Positions 1 to 13,283 are shown, numbered from the stretch's first letter. The stretch is 64,000 bases of DNA from Rhizobium grahamii (GCF_009498215.1 NZ_CP043498.1:1488001-1552000), one strand, 5' to 3'. Numbers and translations are program-made. The notes: generated by a model not told the origin, from the sequence alone.

Positions 1-2
1 GC

Positions 3-188
3 TTCTGCACCGAATGTGGTTCAGCTCTGCCGAGCGCACAGGCGGATGGCTTTATCGTCGTACCAGCAGGGAGCCTGGACGGCCCCGTGCCGGTTCGTCC
101 GACGGCACACATCTGCTTCGCCAGTCGGGCGGATTGGGATCCGTTGCTCGAGGATATCCCGACGCTGGATGGGCTGCCCGGTCAATAG
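3..188 (+). CDS. GFA / CENP-V family protein, C-terminal fragment
   Basis: The gene enters from the left edge, so no start codon is in the window; reading frame 3 stays open for 61 codons to a TAG. The fragment begins FCTECGSAL, the zinc-binding CxxC-G-S motif of the glutathione-dependent formaldehyde-activating enzyme (GFA, CENP-V) fold. It ends with a HICFASRADWDPLL-like stretch and a short acidic/proline tail, which is the normal C-terminus of this family. Members are small (about 130-150 residues) zinc proteins; most have no proven substrate, so the formaldehyde role should not be assumed. About half of the protein lies outside the window. It is convergent with gyrA. Confidence 0.82.
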   Translation, partial: FCTECGSALPSAQADGFIVVPAGSLDGPVPVRPTAHICFASRADWDPLLEDIPTLDGLPGQ

Positions 189-368
189 ACGCCAGGAACT
201 TCTGATCGAGGTCGGAGGAAGGCTGGCACAGTATCGGCCCGAGATCGGAATCGATTTTCCGAAAGCCCTATGTGTAGATTCAATAAGATAGAACGGCCTT
301 TGTGCCTTCTTGAGCACTCACGACGCTCCAATTCGCTTAACGTAAGATCATCCCAAACCGCCAACGAA

Positions 369-401
369 AGAGGCCCGGAACGACGCTCGCTCCGGGCCTC
401 T
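369..401 (-). terminator. Intrinsic terminator of gyrA (possibly bidirectional)
   Basis: An 11-bp perfect stem (AGAGGCCCGGA pairing with TCCGGGCCTCT) encloses an 11-nt loop. It lies 35 bp beyond the gyrA stop codon. On the minus strand the stem is followed by TTTCG, a weak U-run. It could also end the convergent GFA-family transcript. The rest of 189-435 shows no gene. Confidence 0.7.
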
Positions 402-435
402 ATTTAATCGCTGACGGCGTTACCGCCCTGTCAGA

Positions 436-3156
436 TCAAGCCTCGGTATCAGGCGTCTCTTCGCCTGCCGGAGCAGCATTTTCGTCGCCGTTCTCTGCGT
501 CGCCGCTTTCGTCATCCGGCTCGCTGATACGCTCGACCGAGACGACCTTCTCGTCCTTCGCAGTCGCGAAGATCGTGACGCCCTTGGTCGCGCGGCTGGC
601 GATACGAATGCCGCCAACCGGCACGCGAATGAGCTGTCCGCCATCCGAGACGAGCATGATCTGATCGCCATCGGCAACAGGGAACGCAGCGACGAGTTCG
701 CCGATCTCTGACGTCTTCGACGTATCCGTTGCACGGATACCCTTGCCGCCGCGGCCGGAAATGCGGAAGTCGTAGGAGGAGGAGCGCTTTCCGAAGCCCT
801 TTACGGACACGGTCAGAACGAACTGCTCACGCGCCTTCAGCTCTTCGTAGCGCTCGTCAGGCAGTTGTCCCTCTTCGGTGACTTCTTCGCCGACAAGAGC
901 GATATCCTCTTCGTCAATTCCGGTTGCACGCCGCTCGGCAGCAGAGCGCTTCAGATAGGCCGCACGCTCCCATGGCTCGGCATCGACATGCCCGACGATC
1001 GTCATCGAGATAATGCGGTCGCCATCGGCAAGGTTGATGCCGCGCACGCCGATCGAGTTACGACCCGCAAAGACACGCACATCGTCGACCGGGAAGCGGA
1101 TGCACTGGCCGAGCGCCGTGGTCAGCAGCACGTCGTCATGCTCCGTGCAGGTTTCGACCGAGAGGATTTCGTCGCCCTCCTCCTCGAGCTTCATCGCGAT
1201 CTTGCCGTTGCGATTGACCTGGACGAAGTCGCTGAGCTTGTTTCTGCGGACAGTGCCGCGCGTCGTCGAGAACATGACGTCGAGCTTGTCCCAGCTGTCC
1301 TCGTCCTCGGGCAGAGGCAGCACGGTGGTGATGCGCTCGCCGGGTTCCAGCGGCAGCATATTGATCAGCGCCTTGCCACGTGACGTCGGCGTGCCGATCG
1401 GCAGGCGGTAGACCTTCTCCTTGTAGACGATACCGCGCGACGAGAAGAACAGAACCGGCGTATGCGTATTCAAAACGAATAGCTGGCTAACAAAGTCCTC
1501 GTCACGTGTGGTCATGCCCGAGCGGCCCTTGCCGCCGCGGCGCTGCGCGCGGTAGGTCGCAAGCGGAACGCGCTTGATGTAGCCAAGATGCGAGACGGTC
1601 ACGACCATGTCTTCGCGGGCGATGAGATCTTCATCGTCCATCTCGAGACCGCCGTCCATGATCTCGGTGCGGCGCGGCGTGCCGAACTCGTCGCGAACGG
1701 CGGCAAGTTCTTCCTTGACGATCGTCTGGATACGGACACGCGACGACAGTATCTCGAGGTAATCCTTGATCTCCTCGCCGATCTTGTTGAGTTCGTCGCC
1801 AATTTCGTCGCGGCCGAGAGCGGTCAGACGAGCGAGGCGCAACTCGAGGATGGCGCGCGCCTGCTCTTCCGAGAGGTTGTACGTCATGTCCTCGTTGATG
1901 CGGTGGCGCGGGTCGTCGATCAGCCGGATAAGGCTTTCGACGTCATGCGCCGGCCAGCGGCGCGTCATCAACTGTTCGCGTGCGGTCTGCGGATCCGGTG
2001 CCTGCCGGATCGTGCGGATAATCTCATCGATGTTGGCGACAGCGATCGCCAGACCGACCAAGACGTGGGCGCGCTCGCGCGCCTTGCGCAGCAGGAATTT
2101 CGTTCTCCGGCTAACGACTTCCTCGCGGAACGACACGAAAGCGCGCAGCATGTCGAGCAGCTGCAGCTGTTCCGGCTTGCCGCCGTTCAGCGCCACCATG
2201 TTGCAGCCGAAGGAGGTCTGCAGCGGCGTGTAGCGGTAAAGCTGGTTCAGGATCACGTCCGCATTGGCGTCGCGCTTCAGCTCGACGACCACGCGATAGC
2301 CCTGGCGATCGGATTCGTCGCGCAGGTCGGAGATGCCCTCGATACGCTTGTCGCGCACCAGTTCGGCCATCTTCTCGATCATCGTCGACTTGTTCACCTG
2401 ATACGGGATCTCGGTGATGATGATCTGCTCGCGGTCGCCGCGCATCGGCTCGATGGTGGCGACGCCACGCATGATGACGGAGCCGCGACCGGTTTCGTAG
2501 GCCGAGCGAATACCGGAACGACCGAGGATCTTGGCGCCGGTCGGAAAATCCGGACCTGGAATGATCTCCATGATCTCGTGCAGTTCGATTGCCGGATTGT
2601 CGATCAATGCGATACAGCCGTCGATCACTTCGCCGAGATTGTGCGGCGGAATGTTCGTCGCCATGCCGACAGCGATACCGCCTGCCCCGTTGACCAGAAG
2701 GTTCGGGAATTTGGCCGGAACGACCACGGGCTCCGAGAGCGTGCCGTCATAGTTGTCGCGGAAATCGACGGTTTCCTTGTCGAGGTCGTCGAGCAGCGAG
2801 TGCGCGGCCTTTTCCAGACGGCATTCGGTGTAGCGTTCGGCCGCCGGCGGGTCGCCGTCGACGGAGCCGAAGTTGCCTTGGCCATCGATCAGCGGCAGGC
2901 GAAGAGACCAGTCTTGCGCCATGCGCGCCAGCGCATCGTAGATCGCCGAGTTGCCGTGCGGATGGTATTTACCCATCACGTCCCCGGTTACGCGGGCGCA
3001 TTTGACGTATTTCTTGTTCCAGTCGATGCCGAGCTCGGACATGCCGTAGAGGATGCGCCGATGCACGGGCTTCAGGCCATCACGAACATCCGGCAACGCT
3101 CGGCTGACGATGACGCTCATCGCGTAATCGAGATACGACCGCTGCATTTCCTCCAT
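436..3156 (-). CDS. gyrA: DNA gyrase subunit A
   Basis: GyrA is the cleavage-reunion subunit of the A2B2 type II topoisomerase that introduces negative supercoils. As read, the protein has 906 residues. The catalytic tyrosine is Y109 in AAERYTE. The quinolone-determining region reads [12 protein letters not shown], with the usual Ser (S70, E. coli S83) and Asp (D74, E. coli D87), so no classical resistance change is visible. The GyrA box QRRGGKG opens the C-terminal beta-pinwheel, and the tail is acidic. The ATG at 3156 has no ribosome site and lies inside conserved sequence: codons just upstream encode [15 protein letters not shown], the normal rhizobial N-terminus. One missing C at 3199-3203 separates them from a TTG start at 3218. 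Confidence 0.97.
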   Translation of the reverse strand: MEEMQRSYLDYAMSVIVSRALPDVRDGLKPVHRRILYGMSELGIDWNKKYVKCARVTGDVMGKYHPHGNSAIYDALARMAQDWSLRLPLIDGQGNFGSVDGDPPAAERYTECRLEKAAHSLLDDLDKETVDFRDNYDGTLSEPVVVPAKFPNLLVNGAGGIAVGMATNIPPHNLGEVIDGCIALIDNPAIELHEIMEIIPGPDFPTGAKILGRSGIRSAYETGRGSVIMRGVATIEPMRGDREQIIITEIPYQVNKSTMIEKMAELVRDKRIEGISDLRDESDRQGYRVVVELKRDANADVILNQLYRYTPLQTSFGCNMVALNGGKPEQLQLLDMLRAFVSFREEVVSRRTKFLLRKARERAHVLVGLAIAVANIDEIIRTIRQAPDPQTAREQLMTRRWPAHDVESLIRLIDDPRHRINEDMTYNLSEEQARAILELRLARLTALGRDEIGDELNKIGEEIKDYLEILSSRVRIQTIVKEELAAVRDEFGTPRRTEIMDGGLEMDDEDLIAREDMVVTVSHLGYIKRVPLATYRAQRRGGKGRSGMTTRDEDFVSQLFVLNTHTPVLFFSSRGIVYKEKVYRLPIGTPTSRGKALINMLPLEPGERITTVLPLPEDEDSWDKLDVMFSTTRGTVRRNKLSDFVQVNRNGKIAMKLEEEGDEILSVETCTEHDDVLLTTALGQCIRFPVDDVRVFAGRNSIGVRGINLADGDRIISMTIVGHVDAEPWERAAYLKRSAAERRATGIDEEDIALVGEEVTEEGQLPDERYEELKAREQFVLTVSVKGFGKRSSSYDFRISGRGGKGIRATDTSKTSEIGELVAAFPVADGDQIMLVSDGGQLIRVPVGGIRIASRATKGVTIFATAKDEKVVSVERISEPDDESGDAENGDENAAPAGEETPDTEA

Positions 3157-3218
3157 GATGGAGATGGGCTCGATGCCTGGCGGGAGCTTCCCGCCGCCGG
3201 GGGTGTTTGCTCAGTCAA
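3157..3218 (-). other. Frame-disrupted 5' end of gyrA
   Basis: From the TTG at 3218 the minus strand reads TTG ACT GAG CAA ACA CCC, the expected start M-T-E-Q-T-P. It then loses frame in a run of five C (G on the plus strand, 3199-3203). With a sixth C the frame joins [14 protein letters not shown] and continues into the annotated gyrA. As sequenced, the downstream frame meets a TGA at 3211-3213 and has no alternative start before the ATG at 3156. A purine-rich AGAAGAG stretch lies upstream of the TTG. Confidence 0.75.
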
Positions 3219-3368
3219 AACGGATCACGATCTCTTCTAGAATCACTTGAAGATTTATAGCGGAAAGGCTGTTCTCACGCCAATTTAGCGAGGAGTTTTG
3301 AACAGTCTTTTGCGGTCGAATAAGGGCGGCGCAAGGCTTTGAGGGCATATGGCCCGTTTCCGGCGCGC

Positions 3369-3387
3369 GCCGATTTGCCAAATCGGC
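3369..3387. repeat. Short perfect inverted repeat upstream of marC
   Basis: GCCGATTT and AAATCGGC flank a 3-nt centre, 57 bp before the marC start codon. It could be a protein-binding site or a hairpin in the marC leader. No regulator is suggested by the sequence. Confidence 0.4.
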
Positions 3388-3443
3388 AATGGCGCATCAC
3401 AATCGGAGAGAACCAAGCGCCTATATGGGTTTAAGGATAGACG

Positions 3444-4085
3444 ATGGCAAGCGCCGACCAGTTGATCAACGCGTTCACGACGCTCCTCGTTACCATCGAC
3501 CCGCCAGGCCTGGCGCCGATCTTTCTCGGGCTCACCGCCGGCATGAGCCGCAGCCAGCGCAAGCACGTCGCGCTACGCGGCTCGATCATCGCTTTCATCA
3601 TTCTCGCCGTCTTTGCCCTCTTCGGCGCAAGCGTGCTTTCGGTGCTTGGCATATCGCTCGGCGCGTTCCGCATCGCGGGCGGCCTGCTGCTCTTCTGGAT
3701 CGCCTTCGAAATGGTGTTCGAGAAGCGCCAGGACCGCAAGGAAAAGACCAGCAACGCAGCGATCACCGTCGACCACATTCACAACATCTCGGTCTTTCCC
3801 CTGGCAATTCCGCTGATCTCGGGGCCTGGCGCCATATCCGCCACGATCCTGATCGCCGGATCGATGCAAGGCTCGTTCGAGCGGGCGCAGCTGATCATCG
3901 TGATTGCCGCCAGCCTGTTGCTGATGTTCCTGGCGCTCCTGATCGCGGATCGCCTCGATCGCTTCCTGGGAGTGACTGGCCGCGCCATCCTCACGCGCCT
4001 GCTCGGCGTCATCCTCGCGGCACTGGCAACCCAGTTCGTTGTCGATGGCGTCAAGGCCACGATGAACATTTCGCCGGCGCTGTAG
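3444..4085 (+). CDS. MarC family integral membrane protein
   Basis: The 213-residue protein is almost entirely hydrophobic, with about six membrane spans. The N-terminal signature (TTLLVTIDPPGLAPIFLGLT) and the central segment SVFPLAIPLISGPGAI match the MarC/YchE family (PF01914). Despite the name, family members have no established role in multiple antibiotic resistance and their function is unknown. The ATG is preceded by AAGGA at a good distance. It is divergent from gyrA and convergent with ssb. The gyrA-marC-ssb-uvrA order is one I associate with rhizobial chromosomes. Confidence 0.93.
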   Translation: MASADQLINAFTTLLVTIDPPGLAPIFLGLTAGMSRSQRKHVALRGSIIAFIILAVFALFGASVLSVLGISLGAFRIAGGLLLFWIAFEMVFEKRQDRKEKTSNAAITVDHIHNISVFPLAIPLISGPGAISATILIAGSMQGSFERAQLIIVIAASLLLMFLALLIADRLDRFLGVTGRAILTRLLGVILAALATQFVVDGVKATMNISPAL

Positions 4086-4149
4086 GCATCAAAAGAAAAC
4101 GGCGCACCACTGGATGCGCCGCCTCTTACATTCACTTGATCGGCATCGA

Positions 4150-4694
4150 TCAGAACGGAATATCGTCGTCCAGATCGCGCGAGAAGTTCCCGCCGCCACT
4201 GCCGCTACCACCGCTGCTGCGGCCGCCACTGCCGCCGGATGGCTGAGAACCGTAGTCATCATAACCGCCGCCACCGAAGTCGTTGCCGCCGGCATTGCCG
4301 CCGCGGCCACCGCCGTAACCGGAACCTGCGCCGCCGCCTTCGCCACGGCCATCAAGCATCGTCAGCGTCGAGTTGAAGCCCTGCAGAACGATTTCGGTGG
4401 AGTACCGATCCTGGCCCTGCTGGTCCTGCCACTTGCGGGTCTGCAGCGCACCTTCGATATAGAGCTTCGCGCCCTTCTTCACATACTGTTCAACGACCTT
4501 GCAAAGGCCTTCGTTGAAGACGACGACCGTATGCCATTCCGTCTTTTCGCGGCGTTCGCCGGAGTTGCGGTCGCGCCAGGTTTCCGAGGTCGCGATCCGG
4601 AGGTTGGCGATCGGCCGGCCGTCCTGCGTCCGACGGATTTCGGGTCGGCACCCACGTTTCCGATCAGAATTACCTTGTTCACGCTGCCAGCCAT
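4150..4694 (-). CDS. ssb: Single-stranded DNA-binding protein (frame disrupted by one base)
   Basis: SSB coats single-stranded DNA in replication, recombination and repair. The start MAGSVNKVILIGNVGADP is in one frame; the rest of the OB fold (IRRTQDGRPIANLRIATSE, then KTEWHTVVVFNEGL) continues in the next. The break is at 4640-4641, where the minus strand reads GACCCGAAATCC instead of the expected GACCCGGAAATCC. With that G restored the protein is 181 residues: OB fold, a glycine-rich linker and the acidic tip DDDIPF that recruits partner proteins. Without it only the first 19 or so residues are correct. SSB is essential, so a sequence error is more likely than loss. The gene is divergent from uvrA with a shared LexA box between them. 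Confidence 0.93.
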
Positions 4695-4807
4695 ACTTCT
4701 CACCCTGCCTGCCGCCGTCCTGGCGGCTCTTTTGAACCGATGAACTACCTTAAACCATAGAGCTCCCGCCCGGGGCGTCCATCACAGGTTCATCCACAAA
4801 GAAATTT

Positions 4808-4822
4808 GTTCTTTATTTGTTC
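4808..4822. promoter_or_regulatory. LexA (SOS) box shared by ssb and uvrA
   Basis: GTTC-TTTATTT-GTTC is an exact match to the alphaproteobacterial LexA operator GTTC-N7-GTTC. It lies 113 bp before the ssb start and 122 bp before the uvrA start, in an AT-rich divergent promoter region (4743-4944). This fits DNA-damage control of both genes. Confidence 0.88.
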
Positions 4823-4944
4823 TATTTTATCCCTATGATCCTGTCAATCGAATCGAAAACCTCTCAGCAGATGGACATTCAGCCTCGACTCGCCAGCCGG
4901 CATCACTAAATAAGGGGCTTGTTCCAGCACAGAAGCAGAAGACG

Positions 4945-7869
<2,925 letters not shown>

Positions 7870-7870
7870 C

Positions 7871-8323
7871 ATGCTGAGGCAGGCGAACGCTTCCGATCTA
7901 GAGGTTGTTCGCCGTCTCACGATGAGTGCCTACGAGTCCTACGTTTCGGCCTTCGGCGGCGAACCGCTGCCGATGACCGAAGACTATGGGCCGAGAATTG
8001 CCGATGGCGAAGCCTGGCTCCTTGATATCGAGGGAGAGGCGGTGGGGCTTGCAGTGCTGGAGCGGCATGCCGACCACGCAATGCTTTTCAGTATCGCCGT
8101 TTCTCCAGCACACCACGGCCGCGGTATCGGCCGCACCATTTTGGGCTGGGTCGAAGACAAGACGCGTGAATGGGACCTTCCAGAGCTGCGCCTTTACACA
8201 AACGCGCGCATGGAACGGAACATCGCGATCTATACGGCCTTCGGTTTTCAGGAAACGGGTCGACGTCCCAATTCCCGAAGACCAGGGTGGGTCATAGTCG
8301 ACATGACAAAGAAGATCGCCTGA
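7871..8323 (+). CDS. GNAT family N-acetyltransferase
   Basis: The 150-residue protein carries one GCN5-related acetyltransferase domain. The acetyl-CoA pyrophosphate loop is visible as HHGRGIGRTILGWVE (motif A, about residues 77-91), preceded by the beta-4 strand FSIAVSPA. The later segment LRLYTNARMERNIAIYTAFGF is the family's motif B (N..A..FY..GF). The substrate cannot be told from the sequence. It starts immediately after the uvrA stop and is followed 21 bp later by a DUF72 gene, so the three probably form one operon. Confidence 0.9.
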   Translation: MLRQANASDLEVVRRLTMSAYESYVSAFGGEPLPMTEDYGPRIADGEAWLLDIEGEAVGLAVLERHADHAMLFSIAVSPAHHGRGIGRTILGWVEDKTREWDLPELRLYTNARMERNIAIYTAFGFQETGRRPNSRRPGWVIVDMTKKIA

Positions 8324-8344
8324 ACAGGCGCAGGGAGGATGGCA

Positions 8345-9151
8345 ATGAGCAAGACAGGCAGCATACGCGTCGGCATCGGCGGCTGGACATTCGAGCCGTG
8401 GCGGAACCACTTCTTCCCGTCGGACCTGAAGCAGAAGGACGAGCTGCATTATGCCAGCCGCCAGCTCAAGGTCATCGAAGTCAACGGCACCTATTACAGC
8501 TCGCAGAAACCCGAGACCTTCGCGAAATGGGCGGCTGACGTCCCTGATGGTTTCATCTTCTCGCTGAAGGCCAGCCGCTTCGTGACCAATCGCCGGGTGC
8601 TCGCCGAAGCCGGCGAGTCGATGGAACGATTCCTGACGCAGGGGCTGACGGAGCTCCGGGATCGCCTCGGCCCGATCCTCTGGCAGTTCGCGCCCACGAA
8701 GAAATTCGACCCCGATGATTTCGAGGCCTTCCTGAAGCTGCTGCCGGCCAAGCAGGACGGGCTTCCACTGCGGCACGTCGTCGAAGTACGGCATGACTCC
8801 TTCAAGGTACCCGAGTTCGTGGCACTGCTTGAGAAGTACGGCGTCGCACCTGTGGTCGCCGAGCATTTCGACTATCCGATGATACCGGATGTCACATCGG
8901 ACTTCGTCTATACGCGACTGCAGAAGGGGTCGGACGATATCCGCACCTGTTACGCCGAGGCCGACCTGAAAGCCTGGGCAGAGCGCCTCGATCTATGGGC
9001 AGCAGGCAAGGTTCCGAAAGATCTGTCGTTGATCGATGATAACAGGAAGGTCGAGGAGAAACCCCGCGACGTCTTCGCTTTCATCATTCATGAGGGAAAA
9101 GTCAACGCGCCGTTCGGCGCAATTGCCTTGCAGGAAAAGGTCTCGGCCTGA
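8345..9151 (+). CDS. DUF72 domain-containing protein
   Basis: The 268-residue protein begins RVGIGGWTFEPWRNHFFP and continues with LKVIEVNGTYYSSQKPETFAKW, the hallmark of the DUF72 (YecE-like) TIM-barrel family. Downstream LWQFAPTKKF, HVVEVRHDSF and DFVYTRLQ segments also match. The biochemical function of the family is not established. I chose the ATG at 8345 because GGGAGG lies about nine bases upstream; an ATG six bases earlier is too close to that site. It probably shares a transcript with uvrA and the GNAT gene and ends just before the convergent nnr gene. Confidence 0.9.
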   Translation: MSKTGSIRVGIGGWTFEPWRNHFFPSDLKQKDELHYASRQLKVIEVNGTYYSSQKPETFAKWAADVPDGFIFSLKASRFVTNRRVLAEAGESMERFLTQGLTELRDRLGPILWQFAPTKKFDPDDFEAFLKLLPAKQDGLPLRHVVEVRHDSFKVPEFVALLEKYGVAPVVAEHFDYPMIPDVTSDFVYTRLQKGSDDIRTCYAEADLKAWAERLDLWAAGKVPKDLSLIDDNRKVEEKPRDVFAFIIHEGKVNAPFGAIALQEKVSA

Positions 9152-9156
9152 CCTCG

Positions 9157-10632
9157 TCAGGGGGGAAGCACCTGCGATACCACATCTTCCGCCGTCAGCC
9201 CCTTGCCTGCGCGCATCCCCGCTTCGCCGTGCAGGTAGACGCCCGCGGCCGCAGCCTCGAAGGCAGGCGCACCCTGTGCCATCACCGCGCCGACGATCCC
9301 GGCGAGCACGTCGCCTGACCCGGCTGTGGCAAGCCAGACCGGAGCATTGGTGTTGATCAGTGCCCGACCGTCGGGCGAAGCGATCACCGTATCCGCGCCC
9401 TTGTAGATGATAGCAGCGTTGGCACGCTTGGCAGCCGCTCGCGCTTTGTCGACCTTCCCCTTGGTCTCGTCTCCGGCAATATCGGGAAAGAGCCGCCCGA
9501 ATTCCCCTTCATGGGGTGTCAGCACAAGGCGAGGCGGCCCATCGGCAAAGAGCGCGAACAGTTCCTCCGGGTTCTCGCGGAAAGAGGAAATGCCGTCTGC
9601 GTCCAGCACCAGATGGCGATCCCGCAGCGCAGCCACGAAGCGGCGTGCCTTCTCACCAGCGCCGAAGCCCGGACCGAGTACGAAGGTCTGCAGTCTCTTA
9701 TCCTCGAGCCACAGCTCGAGCGCTGCTTCGTCATCGACCTCATGCAACATGATGGCCGTCAGATGCCCGGCATTTTCCGCGAGCGCCTCGGTAGGCGACG
9801 CGATCGTCACAAGGCCCGCGCCCGCCTTCAGCCCGGCCATCGCCGACATGCGGGCGGCTCCCGTCTTCCCGGCCTCGCCGGAAAAGACCGCAAGGTGCCC
9901 GCGCTTGTATTTGTGCGTTTCCTGTTCCGGCGGGAGCAGCGAGCCGATCCAACGCTCCGGCCGGTTTTCAGCGAGCCGATTGACGACCTTCGAACGTATG
10001 ATCCGCGCGGGGATGCCGATGTCGAACACCTCGACATTCCCGCTGTACTCGCGGCCCGGAAGAAGCAGATGGCCGGGCTTGCGCGTCATGAACGTGACCG
10101 TCCGGTCCGCCCTGAAGGCCGCTCCGAGCACCGAACCGGTGCGTCCATCGATCCCAGAGGGAAGATCGATCGCAAGCACGGGAAGCGATGCACCGGCGAC
10201 TTTCCCGATCACGTCGGCGACAACCTCGCCCACATCGCGGGAAAGCCCGGCCCCAAAGATCGCGTCGATGATGACGTCCCCCTGCCGCGGCTCGCATTCC
10301 GCGAGCGGCGTGCTGCTGCCCGCCCATTCCAGCCGGGCTCGAGCGGCATCGCCCTTCAGGGCTTCGGGATCGCCGAGATGAAAAACCGCGACATTGATGC
10401 CCGTCTCCTCCAGGCAGCGCGCTGCGATGTATCCGTCGCCCCCATTATTCCCTGGGCCACAGAGAACAACGGCGCGGACAGCACCGGGATAAAAGCGCAA
10501 AAAGGAAGCAGCGACGGCTGCACCGGCACGTGCCATCAAGCCGAAGCTGTCCATTCCAGACTCTGCAGCGGCGGCATCGACTGCCGCCATTTCGGCGGGG
10601 CTGAGAAGAAGGTCGGAGAGGCGTTCGGTCAT
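9157..10632 (-). CDS. nnr: Bifunctional NAD(P)H-hydrate repair enzyme (epimerase + ADP-dependent dehydratase)
   Basis: This 491-residue fusion repairs NAD(P)H damaged by hydration. The N-terminal half is the YjeF_N/NnrE epimerase, with CGPGNNGGDGY, IDAIFGAGL and AIDLPSGIDG. The C-terminal half is the ribokinase-like NnrD dehydratase, with YKRGHLAVFSG, LVLTPHEGEFGRL and the catalytic NTNAPVWLATAGSGDVLAG loop. I chose the ATG at 10632 (MTERLSDLLL); the open frame extends nine codons further upstream. It is divergent from glnB and its stop lies six bases from the stop of the convergent DUF72 gene. Confidence 0.95.
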   Translation of the reverse strand: MTERLSDLLLSPAEMAAVDAAAAESGMDSFGLMARAGAAVAASFLRFYPGAVRAVVLCGPGNNGGDGYIAARCLEETGINVAVFHLGDPEALKGDAARARLEWAGSSTPLAECEPRQGDVIIDAIFGAGLSRDVGEVVADVIGKVAGASLPVLAIDLPSGIDGRTGSVLGAAFRADRTVTFMTRKPGHLLLPGREYSGNVEVFDIGIPARIIRSKVVNRLAENRPERWIGSLLPPEQETHKYKRGHLAVFSGEAGKTGAARMSAMAGLKAGAGLVTIASPTEALAENAGHLTAIMLHEVDDEAALELWLEDKRLQTFVLGPGFGAGEKARRFVAALRDRHLVLDADGISSFRENPEELFALFADGPPRLVLTPHEGEFGRLFPDIAGDETKGKVDKARAAAKRANAAIIYKGADTVIASPDGRALINTNAPVWLATAGSGDVLAGIVGAVMAQGAPAFEAAAAGVYLHGEAGMRAGKGLTAEDVVSQVLPP

Positions 10633-11313
<681 letters not shown>

Positions 11314-11370
11314 CCTTTGTCGCCCACAGGCGAAAAAACGTATCGTCATCTCAAATAAAGGAACTATTTA

Positions 11371-12780
11371 ATGGCGACCGCAAGCGAAATTCTCAAGCAA
11401 ATCAAGGAAAACGACGTAAAGTTCGTCGACCTGCGCTTCACCGATCCGAAGGGTAAGCTGCAGCACGTAACGATGGACGTTGTCTGCGTCGACGAAGACA
11501 TGTTTGCCGATGGCGTCATGTTCGACGGCTCCTCGATTGGCGGCTGGAAGGCTATCAATGAATCCGACATGGTGTTGATGCCGGACCCCGAAACGGTTCA
11601 CATGGACCCGTTCTTCGCGCAGTCCACCATGGTTATCCTCTGCGACATTCTCGATCCGGTTTCGGGCGAAGCCTACAACCGCGATCCGCGCGGTACCGCC
11701 AAGAAGGCTGAAGCCTACCTCAAGGCCTCCGGCATCGGCGACACGATCTTCGTTGGCCCGGAAGCCGAATTCTTCATCTTCGATGACGTTCGCTACAAGG
11801 CTGACCCTTACAACACCGGCTTCAAGCTCGACTCCACGGAGCTGCCGTCCAACGACGACACCGAATACGAGACCGGCAACCTCGGCCACCGTCCGCGCGT
11901 CAAGGGCGGCTACTTCCCGGTTCCGCCGATCGACAGCTGCCAGGACATGCGCTCCGAAATGCTGACGGTCCTGTCGGAAATGGGCGTCACCGTCGAGAAG
12001 CACCACCACGAAGTGGCTGCTGCCCAGCACGAGCTCGGCATCAAGTTCGACACGCTCGTCCGCAACGCCGACAAGATGCAGATCTACAAGTACGTCGTGC
12101 ACCAGGTCGCCAATGCCTATGGCAAGACGGCAACCTTTATGCCGAAGCCGATCTTCGGCGACAACGGCTCGGGCATGCACGTCCACATGTCGATCTGGAA
12201 GGGTGGCAAGCCAAGCTTCGCCGGTGACGAGTATGCAGGCCTGTCCGAGAGCTGCCTCTACTTCATCGGCGGCATCATCAAGCATGCCAAAGCGCTGAAC
12301 GCTTTCACCAACCCGTCGACAAACTCCTACAAGCGTCTCGTCCCGGGCTATGAAGCACCGGTTCTCCTCGCCTACTCTGCTCGTAACCGCTCGGCCTCGT
12401 GCCGCATACCATTCGGCAGCAACCCGAAGGCAAAGCGCGTCGAAGTCCGCTTCCCGGATCCGATGGCGAACCCCTACCTCGCCTTCGCAGCGATGCTGAT
12501 GGCCGGCCTCGACGGCATCAAGAACAAGATCCATCCCGGTAAGGCCATGGACAAGGATCTCTACGATCTGCCGCCGAAGGAACTGAAGAAGATCCCGACG
12601 GTTTGCGGCTCGCTGCGCGAAGCTCTGGAGAGCCTCGACAAGGACCGCAAGTTCCTGACCGCCGGCGGCGTCTTCGACGACGACCAGATCGACTCCTTCA
12701 TCGAATTGAAGATGATCGAGGTCATGCGCTACGACATGACCCCGCATCCGGTCGAATACGACATGTACTACTCGGCCTAA
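11371..12780 (+). CDS. glnA: Glutamine synthetase, type I
   Basis: GlnA makes glutamine from glutamate, ammonia and ATP in the cytosol. The 469-residue length is that of the dodecameric GSI-beta class. Visible signatures are [11 protein letters not shown], the metal/ATP segment [13 protein letters not shown], and [20 protein letters not shown]. The adenylylation tyrosine is Y398 in [10 protein letters not shown], so GlnE-mediated control by PII is expected. AAAGGA precedes the ATG. It follows glnB by 57 bp with no terminator, so both are expected to be read from the sigma-54 promoter; a strong terminator follows. Confidence 0.98.
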   Translation: MATASEILKQIKENDVKFVDLRFTDPKGKLQHVTMDVVCVDEDMFADGVMFDGSSIGGWKAINESDMVLMPDPETVHMDPFFAQSTMVILCDILDPVSGEAYNRDPRGTAKKAEAYLKASGIGDTIFVGPEAEFFIFDDVRYKADPYNTGFKLDSTELPSNDDTEYETGNLGHRPRVKGGYFPVPPIDSCQDMRSEMLTVLSEMGVTVEKHHHEVAAAQHELGIKFDTLVRNADKMQIYKYVVHQVANAYGKTATFMPKPIFGDNGSGMHVHMSIWKGGKPSFAGDEYAGLSESCLYFIGGIIKHAKALNAFTNPSTNSYKRLVPGYEAPVLLAYSARNRSASCRIPFGSNPKAKRVEVRFPDPMANPYLAFAAMLMAGLDGIKNKIHPGKAMDKDLYDLPPKELKKIPTVCGSLREALESLDKDRKFLTAGGVFDDDQIDSFIELKMIEVMRYDMTPHPVEYDMYYSA

Positions 12781-12792
12781 CAGCCAGCCACC

Positions 12793-12817
12793 GGGAGCCC
12801 GGCCCTGCCGGGCTCCC
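12793..12817 (+). terminator. Terminator of glnA
   Basis: GGGAGCCCGGC, a CCT loop and GCCGGGCTCCC form an 11-bp perfect stem 12 bases after the glnA stop. Only a short TCT follows, so the U-tract is weak, but position and stem strength support termination. Confidence 0.75.
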
Positions 12818-12899
12818 TCTCCGTCGTCACGGATCGCCACAGGCGGATATGACACTCATGTGACGCAATCCCTCACAAATCTTGATTTGAGCGAGGGCA

Positions 12900-12917
12900 A
12901 TCACCAAATTGGGTGAT
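12900..12917. repeat. Inverted repeat in the hspQ leader
   Basis: ATCACC and GGTGAT flank a 6-nt centre (AAATTG), ending 16 bases before the hspQ ATG. It could be an operator or a leader hairpin close to the ribosome site AGGAAG. No regulator can be assigned. Confidence 0.4.
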
Positions 12918-12933
12918 GAAAGGAAGTCGTACC

Positions 12934-13263
12934 ATGAAAGAAAGAGTAGCAAAGTTCAGTATCGGCGAAGTGGTTCGGCACAAGGTTTTTCCGTTTCGCG
13001 GCGTCATCTTCGACGTAGATCCGGAATTCGCCAACACCGAAGAATGGTGGAACTCCATCCCCGCCGAAGCGCGTCCGAGCAAGGATCAGCCTTTTTACCA
13101 CCTGCTCGCCGAAAATGATGAAAACGAATACGTCGCCTACGTGTCCGAGCAGAACCTGGTGAACGACGAAAGCGGCGTCCCGCTTCGCAACGAGCAGGTC
13201 TATCAGATATTCGATATGGCACCGACGGGTCAGTTCAAACCCAAGATGAGCTTCGCCCACTAG
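12934..13263 (+). CDS. hspQ: Heat shock protein HspQ
   Basis: The 109-residue cytosolic protein carries the HspQ/YccV hemimethylated-DNA-binding-like domain (PF08755). The order KFSIGEVVRHKVFPFRGVI, DVDPEF, YHLLAENDENEYVAYVSEQNL and GQFKPK is typical. In E. coli, HspQ affects DnaA stability and is a specificity-enhancing factor for Lon. I chose the ATG at 12934 because AGGAAG lies just upstream; a second in-frame ATG seven codons earlier lacks a better site. A strong terminator follows, so it is probably a single-gene transcript. Confidence 0.92.
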   Translation: MKERVAKFSIGEVVRHKVFPFRGVIFDVDPEFANTEEWWNSIPAEARPSKDQPFYHLLAENDENEYVAYVSEQNLVNDESGVPLRNEQVYQIFDMAPTGQFKPKMSFAH

Positions 13264-13283
13264 ATCGTCGGTATAGTCTTTCC

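Noticed and set aside
1588..3240. A 550-codon open frame antisense to gyrA
   Set aside because: It is the complement of a high-GC gene with strong third-position bias; its translation has no recognisable domain and is rich in R, D, A and V as expected for a shadow frame.
12880..12911. An RpoH-type heat-shock promoter (CTTGAT...) before hspQ
   Set aside because: A CTTGAT-like -35 is present, but no convincing -10 lies at the right spacing.
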